Positions 48,180 to 59,735 of a stretch of 64,000 nt of DNA are shown here, piece after piece. The stretch comes from Parietaria judaica (taxonomy: Eukaryota; Streptophyta; Magnoliopsida; Rosales; Urticaceae). The notes beneath the pieces were generated by a model. It did no database searches. It saw only the letters and a program-made list of their open reading frames with translations, and was not told the DNA's origin. The stretch is from positions 12,679,501 through 12,743,500 of the forward strand of contig OX940870.1 in NCBI GenBank assembly GCA_954871525.1. The letters are read 5' to 3'. The first letter of the stretch is position 1. Every line of letters begins with the position of its first letter. The position numbers and the translations under genes were made by a program.

Positions 48180-48471
48180 AAGCGAGTTTCAAAAAGGGTG
48201 TTTCTTTACCATTTGGGAAAGAGAAAAGTATACATTCAATTAAAAAATATAATTAAAAAAAAAAAGATTAGCGCGCCCTTTGATAATGACGGTTCTACCC
48301 TTTGTGATAGTAAAGCATATATTTTTCATCTCAATATGGGCCTTTGATGTGGAGTTTTCTTTCATATGGGCCGGTTCAGTCATTGTTCACCATTTTTCGG
48401 TCTCGACGAATAAACTTTTACTCAAATTCTTTCTCTGAAGATCAAGATTGGCCGGCCGTGCAACCTACACA
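48180..48471. other. Upstream region of coiled-coil gene, no gene seen
   Basis: AT-rich with poly-A runs; no gene is visible. Confidence 0.4.
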
Positions 48472-48977
48472 TGTTGGGTTATTCTTAACTCCGTAGGGAT
48501 CCCACTATTAAGTTTTCTTGTGTTTCATGGGCATTTTTAAACTCGTTTACTTGCACATATAACTCCCCGGCCGTGTTCAAATGGGGCGCTCTTATGTTGG
48601 AAGTGCACTGATGTCGAATCAAGCCGTGACGACGCACCCTTCCTCCATGAGCGCTGTTGAGGGCGATTTTCACCGCTCTTTTCCAGTCACAAAGATAATC
48701 TAAAAATGTGAATAATAATGGTGGGCTGAATATCTCTGTTTTATTATAATGGATAGGGTTCAATTTCTTCCGTTTTATAGCTTGGACAAACGAAGGATTG
48801 AAAATACAACAAACAAATCACCCTCTTAATATAGTCGAAATCTCTATCAGCTTAGATAACCCAAAATAATGAGAAAGGTGTTGAGTAAGTGTTGAGTGCG
48901 ATGGTCATCCCCTCTTTCATTGGAGGCTTTACATGTGTATTTTATAGGCTCCAGATCCCCTTCACTTCCTCCTTTGG

Positions 48978-49240
48978 TTCCTTAAATCTCGCTCAGTTCT
49001 GAAGTCCTTTCTGCTTCGCTTCCTTTCTGGTCCCTAAATCTCGCTGAGTTCCAGCATGTCTCTCTGCTTTGTTCCCTCTCTGGTCCCTAAATCTCGCTGA
49101 GTTCCAGCATGTCTCTCTGCTTCGTTCCCTCTTTGGTCCCTAAATCTCGCTGAGTTCCAGCATGTCTCTCTGCTTCGTTCCCTCTATGATCCCTAAATCT
49201 CGTTCAGTTCTAGGGCTTCTCTATGACCGCGACTGACTTC
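48978..49240 (-). repeat. 53-bp tandem repeat in LTR-E U3
   Basis: The phrase TCCCTAAATCTCGCTGAGTT starts at 49031, 49084 and 49137, with variants at about 48978 and 49190, exactly 53 bases apart. About five copies lie just upstream of the LTR-E TATA box. Confidence 0.9.
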
Positions 49241-49375
49241 CCTCAATTACGCTTATAATCCCATGATTTCCTCTACCTACGCGATTCTGGCTTCATCGCT
49301 TTATCCGATGGGTTCCACAATCTCCTCGATGAGTTTCTCAGCGATGAAGTTCTTCTGTGAAGAAGCTCTTCTTTT

Positions 49376-49715
49376 GCGGACTATCCCCGCTGTCCAACCT
49401 TATCGCGGGATAATACTTCCTCGGGAGTGTCCCTCCGTGGACCAAGGGTCAAACCATCCATTTTGCCTCCATTCCCCGTCGTTCTGGGATAAAAACGACT
49501 TAGACAGTGTTAAGGAGGGGTTTGAAGAAATCTGTCCTTAACAGTTAGCGGACTATCCCCGCAGTCCAACCTTATAGCGGGATAATACTTCCTCGGGAGT
49601 GTCCCTCCGTGGACCAAGGGTCAACCCATCCCTTTTTCCTCCATTCCCCGTCGTTCTGGGATAAAAACGACTTAGACAGTGTTAAGGAGGGATTTGACGA
49701 AATCCGACCTTAACA
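49376..49715 (-). repeat. 172-bp direct duplication in LTR-E U3
   Basis: Copies at 49376-49543 and 49548-49715 both contain ACTTCCTCGGGAGTGTCC and CGTCGTTCTGGGATAAAAAC. They differ at a small number of sites. The element's outer end lies at the end of the second copy. Confidence 0.9.
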
Positions 49716-50138
49716 AGCGTGATGAGTATCATATCAGATGCATCAAATTTTGTTTCTGTCAAAAAAATAAAATTTTATTAACTTGATTAAATATTAAAAT
49801 TTCTTTTTTATATAATAATGTGATATTTTTAGGTTATGTTGCATAGAAATAACTCTAAGTTGTAGGTAAATTATAGATATATATACATAAATATTATATA
49901 TTGTAAATTTATATGTAGAGTTTTTGGCTCTAATGGTCCTCTAATAAGAGATTGGTGCGCCAATGGTCCTTCTGAAACGAAATTGACATTAATGATACTG
50001 TGATAATAGATTGTAACGCCAATGGTGGTCGATTATAAATAAAATTGGCGTCAATAGTACCTTTTATATAATTTTTTGGCCCTAACGGACCATCATAATT
50101 CGTTTTGACAAAAATGTGAATACATACATTAAAATTGA
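49716..50138. other. AT-rich repeat-like DNA
   Basis: No gene is seen. Phrases such as GGCGTCAATAGTACC and CCAATGGTCC recur in diverged form here and near 52090, which suggests an old repeat family. Confidence 0.4.
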
Positions 50139-50420
50139 GGGTAAACTGCTTGCTAAAATACTCAATGTTTCATTTGTGTTAAATTATATACTTAAAGTTT
50201 TTTTTTTGTGGCTATAATACCCAAAGTTTATTCTGTTAACGCCAAATGTACCCACCGTTAAATCTCTGTTATTCCGTCCGCGTGGCATATATTATAAGGG
50301 TAAACTGCGGCTAAAATACCCAATGTTTCCATTTTTTTTAATTGTGTACCCAAAGTTTTTCTTTTTGGTGGCTGTAATACCCAAAGTTTATTCCGTTAAT
50401 GCCAAACATACCCACCGGCA
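50139..50420 (+). mobile_element. Two Mutator-like tips in direct orientation
   Basis: GGGTAAACTGC occurs at 50139 and again at 50298, each followed by AATACCCAATGTTTC-like and TACCCAAAGTTTATTC-like phrases. The same family tip is seen at 7036. This looks like one element inserted into the tip of another. No opposite ends were found. Confidence 0.55.
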
Positions 50421-50562
50421 AATCCATCGATTTACCTATGAGATACCAATCGACAAGCGATATATCCGTAAAATAAAAAGTGTGAAACGACATCAGCAAG
50501 CGGTATTTAAAACCTTGAAGTAGATAATTTATATTTAACATTTATAAATTATATAAGGGAGC

Positions 50563-51966
50563 TTAAGATAACTAGCCATATCAACGTTTTAAAATTGGTG
50601 AAATAGCCACTCTTTAGTTAATTTTGTAACATAGCCAATAAACCACACCAACGGATATAAAATGACTTTTCTACCCTTATTATTATTAATAATTAATATT
50701 AAAATTTGAATTAACGAATTTATTTAAAAATTAAAAATTAATAAAATAATAAATTAGGAAACAAATATTTGAATTTCAAAATAAATTTCAAATTTATATA
50801 TAAAAATTGTGTTTTAATTTTTAAAATAAAAATTCAAATTTCTTAACAAAAAAAATTCGAATTAACCATATAATAATTTAAAAAAATTTAAATTAAAAAC
50901 ATTTACCAAATTAACAACTGCAATTAACATACATTTACATGAATAAATAAGAATAAACCAATAAACGTACATTTACAATTCGAATTAAGGTACATTTACA
51001 CGAATAAACCAATAAACTTACTTTATATCTCGAATTAACATACATTTACAATTCGAATAAACGCGAATAAACAGAATTTCGAGCCATTTGGCCGTAAAGA
51101 AAAATAGGAACTTCGGCTGTAAAGAAAAAAATTGAATTCAGATTACTAAAAATAAAAACATTAGCTACTTCTACCGCTAATAACCAAAAAATAGAGAATT
51201 TTCTTCTCTCTCGTCAAATCCCAAGAAGAAGAAGTAGAGCGAAATGACTCGGCTATGGCGGAGGAGGCCAGTTCCGAGAGGAGCATAATCAATGGCTGAT
51301 TGGCATCCGTCGACTCGATCGAGTAGCGCAGAGTCTTCCAGGACGAGGACGACTCCAGAACCGAAGGCGAGGAGGACGCCGCCGCCGCCGAGAGGCTCCG
51401 AGCGACGCTCCGAGGAGTGATTACGAGCTTTGTTTGATCCTTCCTCGCCAATACCTCGCTGCCGCGGTCGATTCCGGTGGCTGCATCTCGAACGTTGAGC
51501 ACATCGCGTGTGCATCCATGGATCTCAATCGGTGTTGGAGATGGAGGCGGAATCGGCAGTGTATTAAGAAGAAGAAGAAGAAGAAGATGATCTTTTTCTC
51601 AGAGCATAGCTCCAATCCATCCATCCATGGAGTCCAATGGTCAAGAACCCAACCCCCACTGCCAAACCCTAATCGCCTCATTCGTCGAGAGAGAGAGCCG
51701 ATCCTAAAATTTTGGGGTATTATTTCAAAATTTGTACACATTTATCCCTAAAATCATGTATAATTAATAACAAATTAAAATTTTAATTTACTTAAAAAAT
51801 AAAAAACGAATTTTAATTAATTGAAGGGTAATTTTGGTATGGAAAAATTGGTTTTCAATGCCACATCATCTTGATTGGCTATTTTTAAAATTAAAACCGT
51901 ACGTTTGATAAAATGCAATCTAAACTTAGTAATATGGCTATTAGCTATGATTTCTCATTATGTAAT
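50563..51966 (-). mobile_element. Candidate Pack-MULE with captured gene pieces
   Basis: The left flank reads AGATAACTAGCCATAT and, further in, AATAGCCAC and ATAGCCAATAAACC. The right flank read in reverse has AGCTAATAGCCATATTAC and AAAATAGCCAATCAAG, so the two ends look like diverged inverted repeats. Between them, 51180-51720 is far richer in GC and has overlapping open frames on the minus strand (the longest two of 112-113 residues, Ser- and Ala-rich). No family is recognised in them. Exact ends and target duplication were not resolved. Confidence 0.5.
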
Positions 51967-52812
51967 TTATAAAATGTAACATGTAAAATTCAATTATAAC
52001 TATATGATTAAAATTCATATAATTTATAAAATGTAACATGTAAGATTCAAAATATTTCATCTACTTTTCCATAAAAATAAGTATATAAAGGACCATTGGT
52101 ATCATGGGACATCGGCGTCAATTTTATTTCAAATGAACCATGAACACACACTTAACTCCTTACCACATAAACTATTGCCGTATTGGATCACTTTCGTATC
52201 AAGGGGCTATATTAGTGCGTCAATCCCTTATCTCACATTATTATATAAAAATCAATAGAAGAAGAATAGCATGTAGTAAATTTATATTTATACGTTTATT
52301 GTACAAAGACTATTGTATAAATCCCTTATCTCACATTATTATATAAAAATCAATAGAAGAAGAATAGCATGTAGTAAATTTATATTTATACGACTATTGC
52401 ATAGAATAAGACTATTGTACGAAGAACATATATTTATAAATTATATATATAAGAAGAATAGCATGTAGTAAATTTATTCATATCCAACAAATTCTCATAA
52501 GTCATAACCATAAACACAACATAAAATTACAAAATATATATATACTTCTTAAGTAATCTTATATTTCGACTATATTTATGATATACTACAATACCCTTAG
52601 AAGAAGAAAAATCCAATACAAAATTATAAACAAACAAGAAAATACTGGGTTTTGTTTCGTTGAACACAATTACTCCTCATATAATATCGAGAGCGTTAAA
52701 ACTTTACATTTTCAAGGATAAATATATATAACTATTACACCTTATGAATCAATCAACACTAACTAACTACGAATTATTCAAAAATAAATAAAAATTTGGA
52801 TCAAATTTAAGA
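51967..52812. other. AT-rich DNA with a 99-bp tandem duplication
   Basis: ATCCCTTATCTCACATTATT begins at 52222 and 52321. Each copy continues through GCATGTAGTAAATTTATATT, giving two copies 99 bases apart. A third partial hit is near 52450. No gene is seen. Confidence 0.8.
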
Positions 52813-53680
52813 CTATCTTAGTCTGTTAATGGAGGCACACGATTTCTTGGCTCTGTAAATCTGGAGTCTTCTCCGTCTCGCCTCGCTCGCCATTTTCCTA
52901 CTCACGCTTCTGCTGGGCATCACCACCATCAACTCCTCACAACACTCCGCCATTAACGGCTCCTCCACTGCCACGTTCAGATCGGGAATTCCTGCGTCGC
53001 CCAACTCCGTCGCCGCCTGGAACTGACCCGAGTTCGCGAGCTGCGAAAAATGGAAAATTGAATCAAGCACAGTGACAGAAGAGCATGAATCAGAGAGACT
53101 ATGAAGAGCTTGAAAGAACCTCGCTTCTCTTCGCTTTCAGCTCTGCGTTGTGAGCCACGATCTTCTCGTAGAAACGCCCGGCTTTCTCCAATGCCTGCAC
53201 AGAAGGAATCGAGGGTTCGTTTGACGACGATAATGGCTGAAACTCGAATTTTCAACGATGGAGCAAAGTCAAAGCGCTTGCCATTTTCAAGGTTGCTCGC
53301 TGCTTCTTCAGCTCTTTAATGTTCCTGCGCCACTTCTCCCTCTTCAGGAGAACATCAAAGTCAGAACCGCCATGAACGGAAGAGAAAGTAAACCCTAGAG
53401 CGCGACTCACTTTGCTGGACTCGCGCGACGGGCTCGGCTTGCCGTCGGACTCGCTCGGCGGGAACGAAAACGGCGTGGCTGGGCTCGGAGCTTCGGTCTT
53501 GGCTTCGCCGGAGATTCTTTCGGCGTCGTTCTCCGGCGCGGCGGTGGGCGGAGCAGATCTCTTCCTCCTGAATCCCCAGTTGAAGGACACTCTTGAGCGC
53601 AGGTCTTGATCCGCAATCTGCCTGGAGAGCCGGAAAAGGATGTGGGCGACTTCGGTCTCTTCTTGGGTGAAATTCGCCAT
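52813..53680 (-). CDS. Small plant protein with DLN motif, unknown function
   Basis: Four minus-strand exons (53411-53680, 53282-53341, 53120-53194, 52813-53040) give 210 residues. It starts MANFTQEETEVAHILFRLSR, followed by WGFRRKRSAPP, a likely nuclear signal, then SPATPFSFPPSESDGKPSPS. Exon 2 is basic (REKWRRNIKELKKQRATLKM). Exon 4 has GIPDLNVA (residues 152-159), which resembles the DLN core of EAR repression motifs but lacks the usual Pro spacing. The second intron starts with GC instead of GT (53195-53281); it is the only choice that keeps the frame. Two short upstream ORFs precede the ATG. The family is a plant one of unknown role; a link to transcription is inference. Confidence 0.82.
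53195..53281 (-). other. GC-AG intron (87 bases)
   Basis: The donor reads ATG|GCAAGC and the acceptor TGTGCAG. GT donors nearby would break the frame with the next exon. GC-AG introns are a known minor class with GCAAG-type donors. Confidence 0.75.
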
Positions 53681-53818
53681 GGCTATGGTGGAGGTCGAGC
53701 TCTCGAGGTGAGAGTCACCATTGTTGTCGAGCCATGGAGGAAGAAGAAGAAGAAGATAATGAATGAAACAGAGAGAATGACGGGTTTCTGCATTCGAATG
53801 GTTTTGGGTTTTTGCTCT

Positions 53819-54809
53819 GGGTAAACTGCGGCTAATGTACCCAATATTTGATTTTCTGCGGATTATGTACACAATGTTTATTTTCGGCGGCTAATGTACC
53901 CAATGTTTGATCCGTTAGATATTTTCGTGTTTTCCGTCAGTTGACCGTTAGAGATGATTCCTCCTCTATAGGTACACTTTTCGTATTTTTGACATATCTC
54001 ACTCATATTTTGTCCAAATTTTATGCACGACATATGGTTGGAAAGATAAGAGATAGATCTACGACTTTGGAATTTTAAGTTTTGTAAAAATAGGTTTTGA
54101 AAAATATGAAATTTTAATTACAACGTAAAACTGGACATTAGTTTAATCCAAAATATTTGTTTAGAGCAAATTTTAATATACTTAATGACTTTTTATGATG
54201 AAACGTAAAACTAAAAAATTGTAGATAAATGTTTTATCTTTCCAACGGGTGTTTATTTATAAATTTTGGACAAAAAATGAGTGAGTTATGCCAAAAATAG
54301 GAAAGATTATTTTACATCACATCTTTCATATTTTTGGCATAACTCACACATTTTTTGTCACAAATTTATAAATAAACATCCGTTAGAAAGATAAAAAACT
54401 TATCTATAACCTTTTAGTTTTACGTTTCATCATAAAAAGTCATTAAGTATATTAAAATTTTCTCGAAGCAAATATTTTGAATTAAACTAATCTCCAATTT
54501 TACATTGTATTTGAAATTTCGTATTTTTCTAAAACTTATTTTACAAAACTTAAAACACCAAAGTTGTAGATCTATCTATTATCTTTCCAACCATATATCG
54601 TGCATAAAATTTGGACAAAAAATGAGTGAGTTATGTCAAAAATACGAAAAGTGTACCTATAGAGGAGGAATCATCTCTAACGGTCAACTGACGGAAAACA
54701 CGAAAATATCTAACGGATCAAACGTTGGGTACATTAGCCGCCGAAAATAAACATTGTGTACATAATCCGCAGAAAATCAAACATTGGGTACATTAGCCGC
54801 AGTTTACCC
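53819..54809. mobile_element. Mutator-like foldback element (991 bp)
   Basis: Both ends are GGGTAAACTGCGGCTAATG, and the two arms of roughly 490 bases each are inverted copies of each other along nearly their whole length. The flanks TTTTGCTCT and TTTTGCTTT agree at eight of nine bases, fitting a 9-bp Mutator target duplication. It carries no gene. It lies 138 bases upstream of the ATG at 53680. A one-armed relative is in each 11.7-kb tandem unit (468, 12184, 23904). Confidence 0.88.
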
Positions 54810-56314
54810 TTTTGCTTTATTTCTTTTTAGGGTTTTCCTTTTTACGGTCGTGCCCCTCATCTTTTAAATATGGGTCAATTTTTACCCAATTTGTTTTGTT
54901 TTTTGGTGAAAATACCCCGTCCAAGAAAAATATATATGAACATCGTTGTACAGTGCACTATGCGAGGAAATGAGAAAATTAAATGAGATACTTTTGCCTC
55001 AACGCAGAAAAAACTCAAGGAGCTGATTGCGTTGTGTATAGAAGATAAGGGGTATTTCTGCAACTATTCTTAAGTTTAGGACAAAGCTTGTGGAGGCAAA
55101 GGCTGAGAAACTGAAACGTGTCGTCACGAGGAAAAGGGTATAGCCAAGAGAAGACTAGGGTTTTTATGGCCTCTAAAGCCGTGGGGGAGAATATTTTACA
55201 TATATTTTTGTAATTAAAACAATATATTATTACATGAATATAAAAGTGACAAGAAATGTCGGCTTTTATTTTCTTTCCTCTTTTTTACTTGCTAATTAAT
55301 TGCTGCTATAGCTTTAGTTGGCTCATATTTAAGGCCTATCGGATTTTTATTATACATAAAAAAATTCCATTGTGAATATTGAAGAAAAAAAACTCCAATG
55401 CTCAAAGAAAATAACTCTAAACACTTTCCTAAAAAAAAAAAAAAAAAAAACTCTGCATATCAAAGACGAAAATTGCTAGAAGAACAAACATAAACAGTAT
55501 ATTATAACATCGTAAATTAATATTGGAATTTTTTTCTTTTATATACTATATTTGTTTTTTTGCAACTCTAGCTAAATTGAAGTTTATTTTTTGTAAAATA
55601 ACCAAATTTGGTTAATGTTTAGAACTAGTTAAGTAATCATATTATTATAAAAGATTTTATTACCTTAATTTATGTATAAAAAAAAAATTAATTAAGCAAC
55701 AAAATAAGAAACAAATATTTGAATTTACACACATTTATAACTAATAATTTCCACATTTTTAGGGTTTAATTTCAAAATTTTATTGTTGCATGGTACCCAA
55801 AACGAAAATTTATTTTTATTATGTTAACATACATCGTTAATATATGTTAATATATGTGATTTATTGTCTTAATATACGTAATTAATGCACATTAATATAT
55901 GTTAATGCACGTAATGTACACGAGGTTTTCTACCGGAGCAAGAATACCAGTTGTTGAGTTAAATATGTTAGTTAAAGTCATATTATAAACATTAACAACA
56001 TCTCTAAAGTCATATTATAAACATTAATACAAAAGAATATTCTATGTTCTTGAATTAACCATATTAACAACGTCAACACATATTAATTCCAACACATAAA
56101 CCAATATTAACACGTATAAACCAAAATCTGCTCAAAAATTTGAAAACATAATTGTATCAATGAAGCAATATGATCAACAAAATATTAAAAAATAATTGTA
56201 TCAATGAGAAAACGACACAAATCTCACTAATTTTCACTATTAAATTATCTGGAATTTCATGAAACATGTATTTTTTTTTATACATTTTAACCAATATAAA
56301 TCAATGGAAATTAT
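54810..56314. other. AT-rich intergenic DNA, no gene seen
   Basis: It has a poly-A run near 55431-55450 and short TTAATATATG-type repeats around 55840-55915. No coding signal is seen. Confidence 0.5.
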
Positions 56315-56718
56315 GAGAGTCACTAATCCCGTAAGGCACAAGGGCAAGAACGGGTAAGTTGTGCAGTCCCACATCGCCTGGGCAGGGGAAAATGCTTATG
56401 GGACATTCTCGAGACTGTGCAGGTATAGGACTGCACGGTTATCGCAGATCATACAGGTATGGGACTGTATGGTCGAAGAGGCTTAAACGAATTGATTGGT
56501 ACTACCTATGTCAACAAGATGCATCTTCTTTTCGGTAGCCTGTTGCCCTGTTCATAGGAACCCCAAAGTTAAGAGTGCTTGGCTTGGAGTAGTCCTGGGA
56601 TAGGTGACCTCCTAGGAAGTTTCTCGGGAAGCGTCCGAGTGAGGACAAGCACGCTGAAAAGACTCGTGTTGGTCTGTGGGGACAGTCGTTGATCCGATTG
56701 AGTAGCCGGGGCGTTACA
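56315..56718 (+). mobile_element. Cassandra-type LTR with 5S rRNA-like segment
   Basis: It contains GTCCCACATCGCCTGGG and ends GGGGCGTTACA. Between 56557 and 56622 it follows the plant 5S rRNA internal promoter and 3' half (AAGTTAAGAGTGCTTGG and GGTGACCTCCTAGGAAGT). This is the hallmark of Cassandra, a short non-autonomous LTR retroelement. The start is approximate, no second LTR or internal region is seen, and it is probably a solo LTR. It is not a 5S gene. Confidence 0.8.
56557..56622 (+). ncRNA. 5S rRNA-derived segment inside Cassandra LTR
   Basis: The segment keeps the region of the pol III internal promoter seen in plant 5S rRNA, with several substitutions. In Cassandra this part can drive pol III transcription. 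Whether this copy does so is unknown. Confidence 0.7.
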
Positions 56719-57153
56719 TAAATATTCCAAAATACTGTACAGATTCATATGATTATGTGAAAACAACTGACGACAGAAAATATGTTCGAAGAAGAAGAAC
56801 ATGAAACTTGAATTAATAAGCACCGATCGAATCTTCAATGCCCGATTCTATGAAGCGGTGGAGATTGCAAGCCCAGGCCATGGACGGCGCCAGTGGGATC
56901 TTCCTTGCCGCAACGTTATGGCCTCGTCATCGCTGGAGCCACTGTACATCGCGTGGTGTGACATCGTCGTCGTGGATCAAAGCCGGAACGGCGTTGGGCA
57001 TCGGAGAGAGAATTTCCCTCTCCTATCAATGGTGTGATCGACACGGCGCCAATTAGGATTTGAGCGTCGACAGATTAGGGGGCAGAGAGTGTTGGCTATG
57101 GCAGATTGGAGAGAGCAAAAGAGAGAGAGAGAGAGACTTGCCTCTCAACGGTG
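56719..57153. other. GC-rich segment left of LTR-B, unknown
   Basis: The stretch 56838-57060 is GC-rich and holds overlapping open frames with no recognised family. It continues at 59292 after LTR-B, since LTR-B is a later insertion. It may be a captured gene piece. Confidence 0.3.
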
Positions 57154-59291
57154 TGTTGGATATATTTTGTATATGCCGTCTATTCAGATGCTAATCCCGC
57201 TTGTATAAGATTATGGTCGTTTACCTAGGAATCAAAGGTTCTTATTAATATTAATCTTATATAGTTATCTACGGATTATAGAATTGACTATCAAATTGAA
57301 TGTTTGATCCTTAGTTCTTTATTTTTTGCATTTATGTTGAAGTCATCACACAGGGTCTTTGTTTGAGGAGGTTTGACTAACATAAATAAAGAACATAAAA
57401 TTGGTCCATAGTCTAGATCGGAAGTGAGAACTTCTGATTGGGAACGACTACTGGTGAACTTAAAAGATCACATTTATGTGATGACCTATTACCTGGTAAG
57501 AGTGTTTTCCATGCACTAGTAAGTTCATCGGGTATATCCAAAACCATCATGTAAGTCCGTCATTGATGAAAGTAAGATGAAGCCGCTAAGATGATCAGAT
57601 GAAATCGGCTGAAGTCTTCAGCATTGTGGACTTGTAATGTTCAACTTATATAATCTTTGATTGAATCGTTACAGAGTACAACTCGGTACTCCTAATACTT
57701 CTATTTACGGTTGACTGGGATGAGTTGCACAATAGCAGATATGGATAATAACTTTATGATTTCCTTATTATGATTTTGTGGGAAGCACTTACGGATTTAT
57801 AACCCGATAAGTGAGTAGTGTGCAATAAATTATAGATTAAGGTAGTGTCATCAAAAGGGCAGAACAGTAAAAATAATATATTTACCCTTTTGATGAGAAT
57901 CATAATAATACGAAGACCGATCAATTTATATATCTGATTGTATAAATGGACACCTGTGATCAGGAAGATATAATTATACACACTTGAGAGTTCAGCTTCG
58001 CGCTATAGTGGAATGTTACCGAAGCTGGTGAAAGTTCTACACTTTCATCGTAGCTCGGGTGTGTTGTCCATTGCCCATTGTCCCTTTTGTAGCTTCACAA
58101 GGATGACACCGCAAATATGTTTATTTTATTAGTTTAACATTGAATAGATCGAATCACGAGTGATTCGTGATTATTGTCACGAATTCTCTTATTAGCCTAA
58201 AAGTGGCAAAAGTACCAAAGTATTTGGTACTAGCCGGGAGTGTGAAAAATTGATAATTGAATTTGATACCTTGATAATTCTATGATTATGAGAAATCAAA
58301 TTATGTGAAACTATCATTTTAAATCGTGCAATTCTGATGTACGGTTTAAGAGTTATGGTCAAAACAGTTTTTGGGCGAAGGCCGAAATAGCCGCTGTTTT
58401 TACCTGCGAATTTAAGAGAAAATTAAATATTGGATTTAATTCCTGAAATATTCAACTAAGAAAATAATCATAACTAATTTTGAATTATGGTTATAGTGAT
58501 TTTAAATCTTGAAAATATAAAGATTTGATTAATTAAATCTTTGGGTATTTTTTCTGAAAAGATTTGTTTTGAATTTATTCTTTATTTGATTTAATCATTA
58601 AATCAAATCTTTGAGTGAATATCTCTAAATTGGTTGAGATGATCTCTCTAACGTGATTGTGATCAGCTGCCTATAAATAGGGGATCCCTGGGACCCTAAA
58701 TCACACACTTCACATTCTAAACTGTTTAGAAAAATGCCTTTCTCTCTGGTTCTCTCAGTTCCTGCGAATTTCTCAGGAAAAATTCTTCCTAGGACTTTGC
58801 TTTTAGGGTTTAGAGGTTATTCAAGAAGAGCCCACGCTCTTGGAGACGTAATCCCTGAGTCATACATCAGAAGACAACTGGGAGCTATCTTCTCATAGAA
58901 AATCGCAAAGAGCACGTGGGTAAAAAGGCACGGAATTCTTGAAGATCAAAGAACGCGGAAAGAATCGTCGAAGGTGTCAGGTACACGTTCTTGTATTTAT
59001 CAATTATGAGATTATTTACTTTTACTCAAGGCTCGGATTAAAACAGATAAACATGTTAATAAATTAAATTTAATTAATTCATCACGATCTTGGGAAATTA
59101 ATTGTAAGCTGATTTTGATACAGACGGTTTGACAAGGTTATTATGGGACTCTATCCCCGTAAATTTTTTAAAAGTCAAAGTGTGTGCCTCAATCAATGAT
59201 TACAGTTTCTTAGGAGTCGGTGGTGATTGATTCGGGTCTAGATCCGCAGATACGACTCGGAATCGGTGTCAGAGCGATGTCGATTCCAACA
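57154..59291 (+). mobile_element. Solo LTR-B (2138 bp)
   Basis: The ends are TGTTGGATATA and GTCGATTCCAACA. The flanks CGGTG (57149-57153) and CGGTA (59292-59296) agree at four of five bases. A TATA box CTATAAATAG lies at about 58671. It is the best reference copy for the related LTR-B blocks at 24539-27639 and in the tandem units. No gag or pol is seen. Confidence 0.85.
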
Positions 59292-59296
59292 CGGTA

Positions 59297-59730
59297 TTAG
59301 TGCCCTTCCCGTAGAGGTCCCTTGCCATCCCCAACACCCTGATCTGCATCGTGATGATCTGAACGAACCAATTATGGCTTCACGCTTTGCCACTCTTCAT
59401 CTCCGGTCAATTCTCTAATCTGGCTGATTCTCTGACGAGCATATTACTGGTTGAGATGAGCTCGATGAGGTTGGTGATGGAGGCAGAGAGAGAGAGCAGT
59501 TAAGGGAGAGAGAAATAGAGAGTTGAAAATGTCAACCAATAATTCTACCAATAATTCTCAAAACATCATTTTCAAATTTCATGTACCAAAATACCTCTGC
59601 AAAATGGACATATCACGTCCTGAAAAACGGACATATCGCGTCCTGAAATGTAGACATATTTTTATAAAAACTTGGGGAATAATTTTAAAATTTGTGGTGT
59701 ATTGGGGATATTTTATGAAGTTTCCCTATA
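59297..59730. other. Segment right of LTR-B, no gene seen
   Basis: It continues the sequence interrupted by LTR-B. A short direct repeat ACATATC(A/G)CGTCCTGAAA occurs at about 59608 and 59631. Confidence 0.4.
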
Positions 59731-59735
59731 GGAAT

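Larger units (their letters stand above)
48472..49715 (-). mobile_element. LTR-E, probably solo, minus strand
   Basis: Read on the minus strand it begins TGTTAAGGTCGG (49715) and ends AATAACCCAACA (48472). A TATA box CCTATAAAATAC lies near 48950 on the minus strand. The flanks ACACA and AGCGT do not match, so either one end is misplaced or the two flanks come from different copies. Its U3 holds two sets of direct repeats, listed separately. No gag or pol is seen. Confidence 0.6.

Noticed and set aside
48485..48763. Minus-strand frame of 92 residues
   Set aside because: It is in the leader part of LTR-E, has no recognised domain and no sign of splicing or conservation.
56557..56622. A functional 5S rRNA gene
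   Set aside because: Only part of the 5S sequence is present, with many changes, and it is inside a Cassandra-type LTR.
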